Both the position numbers and the translations under genes were made by a program. From Dryas octopetala (Eukaryota > Streptophyta > Magnoliopsida > Rosales > Rosaceae), in NCBI GenBank assembly GCA_963921425.1, contig OY992837.1, positions 10,141,896-10,205,895 on the forward strand: DNA of 64,000 nt, given 5' to 3'. Under the pieces are notes generated by a model that had not been told where the DNA came from, did no database searches, and saw only the letters and a list, made by a program, of their open reading frames with translations. Numbering within the stretch: the first letter of the stretch is position 1; every line of letters begins with the position of its first letter. Below, piece after piece: positions 33,601-44,895 of this stretch.

Positions 33601-36600
33601 ATATGAAGTAAAAGTACAGTTATATATGATGTCAATGAAGGGCAGAAGTTAAATACGAAAATATACATTTATTCATTCTCAATCACTTATTTTCTTCAGG
33701 CACATAGGACTATGGGTATTATCTTCTAGTTACAAACTTTTGTCCTATGCTATTGTATGATTAAAATTGGACCTAGATTCATGTTCTTCAGGTTAGATAT
33801 TTCTACAGGATTATGGGAACAAAAAGTTGATGGTTTGTATAGCCCATTGAGTGGAGTAACTCAGTTGATTGAATTTCACTTATGCTTTATGCCTTTGCCT
33901 CCTAAAACAGAGGAGATATTCCCTGGACATACCTATGGATATGAAATATCCATAGTGTCATCTGCCTGTGAATTTTGAGTTGAGATCAAAATATTTGGAA
34001 GACTGATAAGTGGAACTGGATGGATTTATGAGGCTGATTAGATTCTAATTGATTGTTGGCTAGATTTATCAAAAGTGATAAGGTGTAGTACATAAACGAT
34101 CAGTTTCCTAGTAGAATTAAATTAGTGTTCCAGTGGGAAAAGAAATTAGGATTTGTAGGTGCTAGCTGGCTTAGTTGGTGAAATCATTTGGCATTTCCCA
34201 AGGGAATGGGATTAAATTCTGCCTTAATCAAGGGTGGGGAGAGTTTATAAGACCTCCCATTGTGTAGCAGGTAGGACCAAATGGTAATGTAGTGGAAGGA
34301 CTAATGGAACAAACTCTTTAGGATTGTAAGGGTCCCAGAGGAATCTTCTATAGGACCTCGAATCTTCAAGGGAATAAAAGAAAATAAAAGATTTTGTGAA
34401 AACTCTATGAAAGGTGTTATTAAAAGGGTCTTAAGACCAGGCTTATACTTCTACTAAAAATATCAAGGGATGTACATGCAAAATGTCCAGTCCAAGTTCC
34501 TTGAATGCACATTATTGAATGTAAAGTCCAAGTTTCTTGAATGTAATTAAGATAGCCATGAATGAATGTACATTGGAATGTACATCCAAATGACTGCTAA
34601 AGTGAATTGAATGTAATTAAGGCAGAGATTCCTAATGTACTACATCAAATGTACTGAAAATAAGAGAGTAGGAACTGCAAGTCTTAGTACTTTAAACTAC
34701 ATGTGTGTGCGTGAACTCACATATGTGAGTGATGCTTGTGTGTAAGCATAAAACATTTACATTAAATTCTAGTGAGCCTATGGGGATCATGTTGGTACTG
34801 GGATTCTTTACTTAAAAATTGTTAACTACTAAGATAAAGTGTTTTGAAAAAATTATCTCGCAGTTGGATATATTGATAATTTGATGCTAGTCCATGTTAT
34901 ATGATGCTTCTAGGTAGAGATGGTGCACAGTAAGAGGCTTAATGTGCAGAAGTTTCATCTTGGAGGCACTCCGAGGGAGGTCCTTTATCATAGTGAAAGC
35001 AAGTTATTGCTTGTGATGAGGACTGATTTGAGTAATGATACATGTGCATCTGATATATGTTGTGTAGATCCTCTTAGTGGGTCAGTGCTGTCTTCTTTCA
35101 AACTTGAACCTGGTGAAACAGGAAAATCCATGGAGTTAGTGAGGGTTGGAAATGAACAGGTCCTTGTGGTTGGAACCAGTCTATCTTCTGGCCCAGCCAT
35201 AATGCCCAGTGGTGAAGCTGAGAGGTAAACCATCTGTACTTTCTTCTGATCTCCTCTCTCTCTCTCTTCCTCCACCCCTTCTCCCTCTCTGTGGCTATTG
35301 TTTGATAGTCATATCTCTATTCTATTCTTTTCCTTTAATTTCAGAGATATGGCATGCTAACTGGATTCTTATTAACAGTACCAAGGGCCGTCTTATTGTT
35401 CTCTGTCTTGAACACGCGCAAAATTCAGACAGTGGTTCTATGACATTCTGCTCAAAGGCAGGGTCATCTTCTCAACGAGCTTCCCCATTTCATGAAATTA
35501 TTGGGTATGCCACAGAACAGCTATCAACCAGTAGTCTTTGCAGTAGCCCAGATGATACTAGCTGTGATGGAATTAAACTTGATGAAACTGAAGCATGGCA
35601 GTTTCGGTTGGCTTATACAACCACATGGCCAGGAATGGTACTTGCAATCTGCCCTTATCTTGATCGTTACTTCTTGGCGTCTGCTGGTAATGCTGTAAGT
35701 AGTAAACTTCTTTCTTTTCCATATATATTGTTCTATAAGCATGTTTCAAAGTGCTGTATGTTGCAAGATGGCAAGGCAAATCTGGTTTATTGCATGGCGA
35801 TTGTTGATAAAGATCTTGGTTTTCTTTTCTCAGTTTTATCTATGTGGTTTTCCAAATGAAAATTCCGCAAGAGTGAGAAAGTTTGCTGTGGCAAGGACAC
35901 GTTTTATGATTACGTCTTTGACTGCACATTTCACTAGAATCGCTGTTGGTGATTGCCGTGATGGTATCCTTTTCTATGCTTATCATGAGGTAAAGCAATT
36001 ATGGCTCTGCAACTATTCTGCATGGTGCATGGGTTAAATAGCCCCCCTTCATTTTTGTTTTGTTTACGTTTTTTTTTACATGTAACTTTTTCATTAGAAG
36101 TTATGGCATGACTTATATTTTTGAAATAAGAGGTTCATACCATCTATGTAAAATATTTGTCCTGATATTTCTTGTGTGGCAGGATTCCAAAAAACTGGAG
36201 CAGCTTTACTGTGATCCATCTCAGAGATTAGTTGCTGATTGCATTCTTATGGATGTCGATACTGCAGTTGTTTCAGATCGTAAGGGAAGCATTGCTGTTC
36301 TTTCATGTTCAGATCATTTAGAAGGTAAAACATAGAAGTTTTCTGTGTAATTACAAATCAATGGTTGTATATCTTATTGTCTTCCAGTTTAAGTCCTGTG
36401 AAATCCCATTGAGGGTTGGAATGGAAACAGGTCACCAATGTGCAACTCAGAAATTGTTTATAGAGATTAAACATTGGACAATTTGTATATCTGTTCTAAA
36501 TATGAATTGAAATTGCATGTCTGTTTGGAAATTCAAGCATAACATTGGACAATTTAAACTAAAAGGTATGGGAAAATCAACATTGCTACAGTGTCAAGAG

Positions 36601-39503
36601 AATTACTATTATCAAGGTATGGGCAAATCAACATAGATAATATTTTAAACTAAAAGGATGATGGTGGATGCTAGACAAAGAAAAATAAGGGTGGTCGTGA
36701 AACTTGTTAATTACCTTCTTATTAGTTTGATTTCTATCATTTTGACTTCAGATCCTGTTCATGCTCATGTAGTGCAGCTGAAAATGGCACCATTTAACTT
36801 TTTCTTACTGTGTACCAGATAATGCTAGTCCAGAATGCAATTTAACTGTGAGCTGTGCTTATTATATGGGTGAGATAGCTATGAGCATCAGGAAGGTACA
36901 CCTCTTTACACTGTGTTGTTAGCTGCTGTGGTGTGATAGCATTAAATATTTGAAGTTCAAATCGTCAATACCTGAAGTAACTTAGTTGTAACTTGACGCA
37001 AAACCAATAGGAAGAAAGAGAAGAGAAAAAAGTAAAGGAGCGAGAGGAGAGAGAGAGAAAGAGAACGAGAGGGTTTATTGATCAAGAATACTAAAATTTT
37101 GAGGTGTTTCACTATATCTATTGTTTATAGCAGAGATTCTGGTTTGAAAGTAGCTTTTAATTTTGTGTGAAATGTCACGATGCTCACCTTGTGGTTACAT
37201 TTATAATTATCTTTTTAGGGATCATTTTCATATAAACTTCCAGCTGATGATGTGTTGAAGGGCAGTGATGGAAATATTGACTTTTCTCAGAACACTATCA
37301 TTGTGAGTACCCTGCTTGGAAGCATAATAACCTTCGTTCCAATATCAAGGTAAGCATAATAGCCTTCATTCTCATTCACTACCCATTTGTCTCTACAGAG
37401 TTGCACCATATTCTTGCTACACTAAGTGGTAGGTCACTAGGTCATTTGAGCAAGCAGACTGGGACCTTATTTTTCTTCCCTCCAATTTCTTAGTTAAGGT
37501 ACCAATCTGCACCCTAAAGTGTGGGTCTCTAGTCACTATCAACTTATATGCAATATGCTACTTAGTTCTTGGGCTTGGCCAAGACTGTTAAAACAGGGTT
37601 GTGGGCCAGTCCAGGCTTGGCCCTGTGGGTGTTTGACTGGTCTGGGTCATGTTGGGCAGGCCCACCACCAAAATGTATGGGATGCAGCCCCTGCAGACTG
37701 CGGCCAACCCATGGGCCTCTTGCAGGCCCTCCCAAACTATACTAAAATAAATTATTGAACTTTATTTATTGAATCAAAAAAGTAAATAGGTAATTAGAAT
37801 TGAGAAGCTTTGTTCTACAATCTCAATATTATACCAATGGTTGATCAAGATCATCTTTATCACCTTCATGAGCTTCGAAAGATTCTGATTAAATGTCCGT
37901 TGGCTTAGATAGTTTTGTTAGAACCATAGTTTTAAAAGAATAATTAACTACTTGAAATTTGGAGGGTTGATTTTCAATTATGTGAAATTGATCTGACCTC
38001 CAATCAAGTGATCATGTATTAGAGTATTAGTGTGACAATGTGACAATTTGAGAATCAGAGCGATCGAAAGATAAAGACCTGGAGAGAAGAAAAGGTGAGA
38101 GAAATTGGGAGAGGAATTGAGAGAATGAAACCAAAGGGAAAGTTTTGAGGTGTGTAGGCCAGGCCTATGTTGATGGGCCAGCCTATGGCTCAACAGGAAT
38201 GGGAAAAATGGGTGAGCCTTCAGGGGTAGAGCATGGGCTTAAAAGTGTGGCCCATCCGATTAAGAGGGATAGGTTGGCCTGGCTAGTCCATTGGTTGTAG
38301 GCCTGGTTGTGCCCACTTTTCTGGGTCCAGTGGGTCCTTGGGCCACAGGCTTTTTGATGAGGCTAATCATATAGTTATGGTTATTCAACAAGATTGTTGG
38401 ATGGGTTGAATAGCAAGAAAGAAGCATGCCTGTAATTGGTGCCTCATCCACAGATGCACCAAAGTTTATATGGTCACGTTTGAAATGGTTGAATTTTTTT
38501 TTTTTTTATGTTGCACTGCATTGTCTGTTTTTTTTTTATTGTAAATTTTGATGGGAATTTACATTGCTTAATAAAGTATCATTTTTTTCTTTTTTTCAGG
38601 GAAGAATATGAACTCTTAGAAGCTGTCCAAGATAGACTGGTGGTGCATCCATTAACTGCTCCTATTCTTGGGAATGATCATAATGAGTTCCGTAGTCGTG
38701 AGAATCCGGTAAGGACAGTAGGATACTAGATCTATGTTCTTTGCTGTACTTGCATGCTTTCATGAGCATGAACACTAGTACCATACATAAAAATGGGGCA
38801 TTGTTATTTATCTTTAGATCTTTCTTTTTCCTTTTTAAATTTTAATTTGCCTTTAAAATTTGTTATGGGGGTCGCTATGAATGTGCCACTACTTCTGCTA
38901 GTGCTTACTAATGATTGGGTTGTCAAAGAAGTAGGTCTAGGTTAGCATCCAAATTTGACCAGGTTAGATTCACTTAGTATACATACAAGGTTGACAGTTT
39001 TATTTAGAATGTGATTCTTAAAATTGGATATAATTGGTTGAGAAAATTGTTTTCAAGGAAGACCTTGATAAATTGGGTGGTTTGGATTTCAATTCTAATG
39101 TGCCTTCAATTAGCTGGAGAGAGAAGGTTCTGACCATAAAAAAAACCTGCTATATAGTTTTATTTTGAACATATGGAGTGAATCAGATGTTCATCGTATT
39201 TTATGTATGTAAAGATAAAAGAAAATTTATGTTACTGTTATCTTGTGCCTCTATGTGCATGAATGAATGTGAGTGTGAGCTCGTGTGCAATATTTTTTTA
39301 AGCAGGTAGGAGTACCTAAGATACTTGATGGTGACATGCTTACTCAATTCTTGGAGCTCACAAGTATGCAACAAGAGGCTGTATTATCATTGCCTCTTGG
39401 CGCACATGGCACAGTAAAGTCCAGTTTGAAATCACAATGTTCGCCAATCCCTGTCAACCAGGTTGTGCAACTCCTTGAGCGAGTTCATTATGCCCTAAAC
39501 TAA
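27676..39503 (+). CDS. CPSF-A/SF3B3-like WD-propeller protein
   Basis: Fifteen coding exons: 27676-27843, 28129-28263, 28355-28434, 28739-28822, 30615-30702, 30870-31030, 31148-33170, 34914-35224, 35379-35694, 35834-35989, 36183-36324, 36819-36895, 37219-37349, 38600-38708 and 39306-39503. The frame is continuous and gives about 1392 residues. N-terminal marks are [40 protein letters not shown] and LPWNDKFR. The long exon 31148-33170 carries repeated beta-propeller-like strands. The C-terminal part has [36 protein letters not shown] and the closing [13 protein letters not shown]. It belongs to the CPSF160/DDB1/SF3B3 superfamily and, by recall, is closest to Arabidopsis At3g11960. Related proteins act in pre-mRNA 3' processing, splicing or CUL4 ligases; the role of this branch is not established. 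Large introns (28823-30614, 33171-34913, 37350-38599) hold repeat debris. Confidence 0.88.
29580..29880. repeat. Dispersed repeat fragment in CPSF-A-like intron 4
   Basis: From AATGTAGCGGAAGCACTTAA onward this stretch parallels 34284-34480 in intron 7 of the same gene, sharing the order of AACAAACTCTTTA-like, AAGGGTC, AATCCTCTCTAGA-like, CAAGGGAATA and GAAAACTCT blocks. The class is unclear; it could be an LTR-related remnant. It has no coding content and looks old and broken. Confidence 0.4.
34160..34225 (+). repeat. Possible tRNA-derived SINE head in CPSF-A-like intron 7
   Basis: GCTGGCTTAGTTGGTGAAAT resembles an A box and GGGATTAAATTCTG a B box about 45 bases later, inside the intron 33171-34913. 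It lies next to the dispersed repeat starting at 34284. Confidence 0.4.
34284..34480. repeat. Dispersed repeat fragment in CPSF-A-like intron 7
   Basis: It is related to 29580-29880 in the same orientation, opening AATGTAGTGGAAGGACTAAT. Similarity is clear in block order but diverged in sequence. Class unknown, non-coding, looks broken. Confidence 0.4.
37590..38355. repeat. GGCC-rich repeat in CPSF-A-like intron 13
   Basis: Both ends of this stretch are unusually GC-rich for the intron, with many GGGCC, GGCCC and GGCCAG motifs on the left (37596-37735) and right (38155-38345) and AT-rich sequence between. That is typical of some hAT-type MITEs. I could not establish exact ends or a target duplication. 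Confidence 0.35.
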
Positions 39504-41313
39504 TATCCATTTTCCTCTGACCATGAGCTGGAAATGGGGTTTTCAAGCAGTACAAGTGAGGAAGCATCGATGCTATGAAGCTATTTGCCTGTGCTCAATT
39601 TAAGTAGCATCCATGCAACATTTGGTTGCAAGATCTCAATTCTCAACTGTTAATACCATGAAGCTAACCCTCATACTGAAGCGTGTCGTAGATTCACATT
39701 CTTTCAGCTAATTCAAGGAGTGGTGCAACTGCTGCTGCACCAGAATGTATTGTTACCCTTCTTTTATGTAACAAATTCTGCTTTGTTCCTTGTACTGTAC
39801 AATTGGTGATACATACATATTATACGCAGAAACATAGATGAGAATCATTCTGTATATTAGATGGATGCGGCCGTTCTTTTCTGGCTGCAGATAAATAAAC
39901 AAATTTTTTTTTTGGTTAAAACACAATTAATGTAACATTTTGGCCTAGTGAACAATAAAGAAAATTTGACTTCTTATGACTACAATTTTCATTCTTTTCT
40001 GGAAGATTTGCCTCATGCAACTCTATGCTTCCATTTGTAGTTGAATGAGCCATTGATGGTATTACAAGTTCCAGGGCTTCATGTTGGGAAGAAACTTGCA
40101 TAAGATGATTTAAGTTTCTGACTTGGTTCTACCCTTGGAAGATTACTCTACTGCTTTGGAATAAATAATAGTGAATGGAAGTATACTTCTTGAAAGATTG
40201 TTCCTTAAGACCACATTTATTGACTGATTACCTCTTATGTAGATCTTAACTTAATTTAGAGGTGATGGGTAAATACCAACTATCCATTGGTCTAGCTAGT
40301 GGTATCTCTCTGCAATTTCGGAGGTGTTCTCAGTTAGAATTTTCCTTCCTAAATATAAAAGAATAAGGTGATTTAGTGGTATTCTTCTTCTCATTGTCGA
40401 AGAGATTTTAAGTTTGAATCTCCTTGGTAGTATGAAAAACATAATGTGGTCAGTCAATGTAGATAAGATCGTATATATGCTATCAGTTATAGCATATTGA
40501 ACACAAGTAATGCCTAAACTTGAACTTGGCAGATGGGTTAATAAGAGTTGCTATCAACCTTCTCTTGTGCAACTTGTTACGCGCCTTTATGTCTATTCCA
40601 CAAGTTGGCTAATGATAAATATGAAGAATAGGACAAGCGGCATCATAAATAAATAAATAATATTGCAAACCAACAATTATTCCATTATTTGCTTGTTTAC
40701 TCTTATGGGTTGTTTTAGGGCTCTTTAGTCCTAATGGTAACCGCTTAAGAGTTCATTTTGGGATCAATAAAAATTCTTACATACACTAAGTGTATATAAC
40801 ATTACTTTTACAATAACTAATCATGTAATCAGTATATAATATTATTATTTTCAAATAAATATGATATACCTTGTCCTATACAATAATTTTTCACATTCGA
40901 TAGCTGGATAGTCTAACCAAACTTGGTCTAGGTCCAACGAAACTGAATATGAAAATAAAAGCTACACTTTTCGCAAACCTAAATTATTAAATGATGAGGA
41001 TGTAGATGGTAGCCTTTTGCATCTAACCGACAGCAGCATCATTCATCATTCATCATTCAATTTAAAAAACTTACAACTACAACAAACAACAATAAATTCG
41101 AGAAAGGCAAATTTGTTGAATTTCATTTACGCATGCAGCTTCATTTATTTCGTCCATAACATCAATTAAGCTACATACCCAACTGCATTAATGATGTCAA
41201 AAAGAAAAATATAAATATAAATAATACAAAAACTGCATTGATATGGTGTCAAGTAGCAGCTCACAGAAAAGACCTTTATCTTAGCAATCTCTCTCATGAT
41301 ATTGAAGAGTATT
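39504..41313. other. 3'UTR of the CPSF-A-like gene and spacer
   Basis: The first 350-400 bases are the likely 3'UTR. At about 40285-40345 and 40370-40430 there are two A-box/B-box-like pairs (for example GGTGATTTAGTGGTATTC with AAGTTTGAATCTCC) that look like heads of tRNA-derived SINEs. Nothing else was recognised. Confidence 0.4.
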
Positions 41314-41321
41314 GGTATATA

Positions 41322-41866
41322 TAGGGGTGTGCATTGTTCAAAAAATCGAATCACTAATATTTTTGAAATGGCCAATCTAAGAACCAAAACCAAATTAAGC
41401 CTAACCTAATTTGACTGATTTGGTTAACCGTGAATATTGGTTTAGATGATTTGGTTATCCGGAAATCAGATAACAACTGGGCTAACATATACAAAATTAC
41501 AAACATATATAAACTATAATAGGAAATTTGATTTACTTTATAATTAATAGGTATTAAAATCATATAGTTTATAACTATATAATACTAAATAAACTATAAA
41601 GTATATAAAATATAATATGATATTTAGTTTACTCTATAATTAATAGGTATTAAAATCATATATAAAACAATTAATATATAAAAATTAATATATATTATCA
41701 GTGGTGGTTCGGTTTGGTTAAAACCGAAAATTTTCATATTGAAAACCAAAACCAAACCACAAAGTTCGGATTGGTTTGGTTTGATATCCAAAAAAAAAAA
41801 AAGACCAGACCAAATTGATCCGGTTTGATTCGAAACTCGATTTTTTGGTATTTTTGCACACCCCTA
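41322..41866. mobile_element. hAT-type MITE
   Basis: Flanked by perfect 8-base duplications GGTATATA at 41314-41321 and 41867-41874. The ends are inverted repeats TAGGGGTGTGCA and TGCACACCCCTA. The interior is rich in GGTTTGGTT/AACCAAACC motifs and has no coding frame. The 545-base length, the ends and the 8-base duplication fit the common plant hAT MITEs. Confidence 0.9.
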
Positions 41867-41874
41867 GGTATATA

Positions 41875-44022
41875 TGGTCACAATTTTGTTCATTACAATG
41901 ATTACTGACATTTTTTTATTTATACAAATTTAAATTCGTTTAATTTTTATGTATTTTTAATAAGTAAATTATTGACATGTGAGCTAACAAATTATTTGAT
42001 ATATATATATATATCTTTTTTGGTAAGAGACAAATTATTTGATATTAAGTCTAACATTAGTCTAAATTAAGAGAGTGGATCTTACCCACAAAATAATATT
42101 AGCTTGCTTTGGATATAGGCTAAAGGCCTACATGTGATTACGTGGAACAAACGCATGCATAAAGAAGCAAATCGATCAGTTCAATTGTAGCTAGCTTTTA
42201 TAAAATTGTTTCAAGGAATAATGGAGTTTTCTTAGAGATGATTTGCTAGTTCGGAGTTTCATTATTGCTATAGATAGCTTTCTAGTTTTACTACATATTC
42301 CAAATTTAACTGGTATGATACATGTATATATATAATTATTTTTAGGTTTAGATATTCCAAACTCTCTAACTTTCAGATTCAGAACTAAGCAATCGACATA
42401 GGACGCCCATCGATTGGGGCTTTAGAAATTTCACTGCCAAAAGCTCCCATAATTCGATCAGTTGTTTCTTTCTCAATTTTTGATATTGTCTTTGACAAAG
42501 TGCTTACTTTGAGGTGTAGAATCACTATCTCTATAGCTTAGATTTTAGGTTTTAACTTTTAGATACTAGATATTATACCATTTAAAGCTTAGATTTTAGG
42601 TTTAACTCTCAAGAGTTAAAACATGAAATCTAAGCAGTGAACATGCTTATTCAATTGATGATCGACCGATGCCTACATCCGTAGCTTAAATCTGAAATTT
42701 ACTTCCGGATAAGAGAAAACTATATAGATACACACATATGCATAGTAATAATATCTCGATCATTATACAATTTGACATGTTTTTTTTACGGAGGGAATAT
42801 AAACTTGGATACATCTTCAACATTGTGGAGAGAATTTAATACCACTAGATTAATAACTAAATGACATATTATATATGTTACCAACTGCATATTCATAAAT
42901 GACTTCGATCACCTGGCCTGCCATAATCTTAATTGACAATTTACACTATAAGTTTTACATAAAAATGTTCTTTTATTTGACAATAATATGATATCAACAT
43001 GACAACCTGCCAAATTGATTAGATTTTGACAAAGAATTAACAAACCATTAATTAGGTTGAATTATGTCAATACGTAATACTAATTTATAATTTAATAACA
43101 TAACATTCACATGTTACATGTCTCTAATCAGAGATTACTTAATATATACATATGACATATATACATACACACGACATATACACATATATAAGCCCATCAG
43201 CATGCATGCAAACACATAACAGAGAACAAAACAGTTCATGAGAAAAGACAAACACAACCACTCATGGACGAAAGCAATAACTGTATTCATCCAAAACAAA
43301 AATAAAATAATATAAACAGAAAGAAAGAAGGGCCTTGAAATTTATAGGGACAGTTAGAAGCCAAACCAACTTTTCAGCAGCTTTTTATAGGGACAGTTAG
43401 AAGGGCCTTGAAATTTATTTTGCATGTGTGCATGACAATGCTCTATCGGTCTATCCAGAGATAACAACATTAACACATGTGATATGTCTCGATACACACA
43501 TGCATCATTAATATATGGAATATTACATGCACATTTGTAATATTGGTTTTCATTTCAAAATCCATAAAAGAATTAATAAAGGAGTCAAAAACCGTGGAAC
43601 GGATCGCCGTGTACAAAAAATTATGTAGCTAGAAAACTACAAAATATATATACACTAAAAACCCAAAACATTTTATGCAAAGAGTAATGCTAGAGGACTA
43701 TAATTTTAAACTGTATTAACTGACAGCAGATCAATATAGCGGTTGATGTATTAATTAATAATAGTTGATCATAATATTATTATTGATTTAATAATTAGTA
43801 TACATCATTTGTCACATTATAAGATAATATAGTACGTGTACATAGCGTGTATTGATTTGCATAGTCAATAAGAATACTAAAATGTGTATCGTAAACTGAT
43901 CATATAGTTTGACAATTAATGCGATCGATCCATTTAGCATTTTTCTTACCCAAAACATACCAATACATAATTTGACTTTATTTAATGAGTACATGTAAAA
44001 GTGCCGACACCTATATATATAC
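41875..44022. other. AT-rich spacer upstream of the hydrolase gene
   Basis: No gene seen. At 43330-43417 two blocks (GGGCCTTGAAATTTA and ATAGGGACAGTTAGAAG) occur twice in swapped order. Otherwise the stretch is AT-rich with many short TATATA runs. Confidence 0.45.
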
Positions 44023-44314
44023 AGGCTCCTTCTGTTGAGGTATACCTCAACTTATTTATGTTGAGGTATACCCTGTTGGGGCGTACACGAGTCTTTTTGT
44101 GTCAATCCGAACCGTTCGCAAGGATAATCTTCATTGATAGATCAAAGTTAGATAGGCAAATGATTTCCGATTTGGCTAATTTTTTGCAAGGATGATCTAT
44201 TTATGGAGATGTAAAAAATGAACGGTTCGGATTGACACAAAAAGACTCGTGTACGCCCCAACAGGGTATACCTCAACATAAATAAGTTGAGGTATACCTC
44301 AACAGAAGGAGCCT
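44023..44314. mobile_element. MITE with perfect 95-bp arms just upstream of the hydrolase gene
   Basis: The left arm 44023-44117 and right arm 44220-44314 are exact reverse complements over 95 bases, starting AGGCTCCTTCTGTTGAGG and ending AATCCGAACCGTTC. The arms themselves hold GTTGAGGTATACCTCAAC, a smaller palindrome. The loop is about 100 bases and non-coding. Both flanks are TA runs, so the target duplication cannot be read and the superfamily is unresolved. Identical arms suggest a young insertion or frequent correction. It ends 141 bases before the hydrolase start codon. Confidence 0.88.
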
Positions 44315-44318
44315 ATAT

Positions 44319-44341
44319 ATATATATATATATATATATATG
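44319..44341. promoter_or_regulatory. TA run in the hydrolase promoter
   Basis: A run of TA dinucleotides directly right of the MITE, 115-137 bases before the start codon. A better TATA-box candidate is TTTCTATATAATTAAG near 44381. Either could set the transcription start. Confidence 0.35.
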
Positions 44342-44455
44342 CAAACCATTTCACAATATGTGTCTAGCTAGCTACGTACTTTTCTATATAATTAAGCATA
44401 CATATGCAACTCCTTCATTAATTCCTTGTTTCACTATTGTATATCCATCAGAAAC

Positions 44456-44860
44456 ATGGATGCCCTATGCAACCATGGAGGAGGCGGCATAGTCCAAGCC
44501 CTCAACGCCAATGTGTATGGGAATGGGACTCAAACCTTGGTTCTTGCACATGGGTTTGGCTCAGACCAGACAGTTTGGCACTACCTCATCCCCTATCTTG
44601 CTTGCTATTTCCAAGTTGTGGTTTTTGACTTGGTTTTCTCACCACATGTGGATCCAAAACTCTATGACCCCAAAAGGTACTCAAATAATTTTAATGCATA
44701 TGCTCAAGACCTGGTCTGCCTTCTTGATCATCTCAATGTGGAGAGGGCCATATATTTGGGTCATTCCATGTCTGCCATGGTTGGATGCATAGCTGCTACT
44801 AAGAGACCACACCTCTTCCAGCACCTTATCCTATTAAGTGGCTCTCCCAGGTGATTATAT

Positions 44861-44895
<35 letters not shown>

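Noticed and set aside
33757-33978. Plus-strand frame in CPSF-A-like intron 7
   Set aside because: The family sequence runs straight from the exon ending 33170 to the exon starting 34914; this frame is not conserved.
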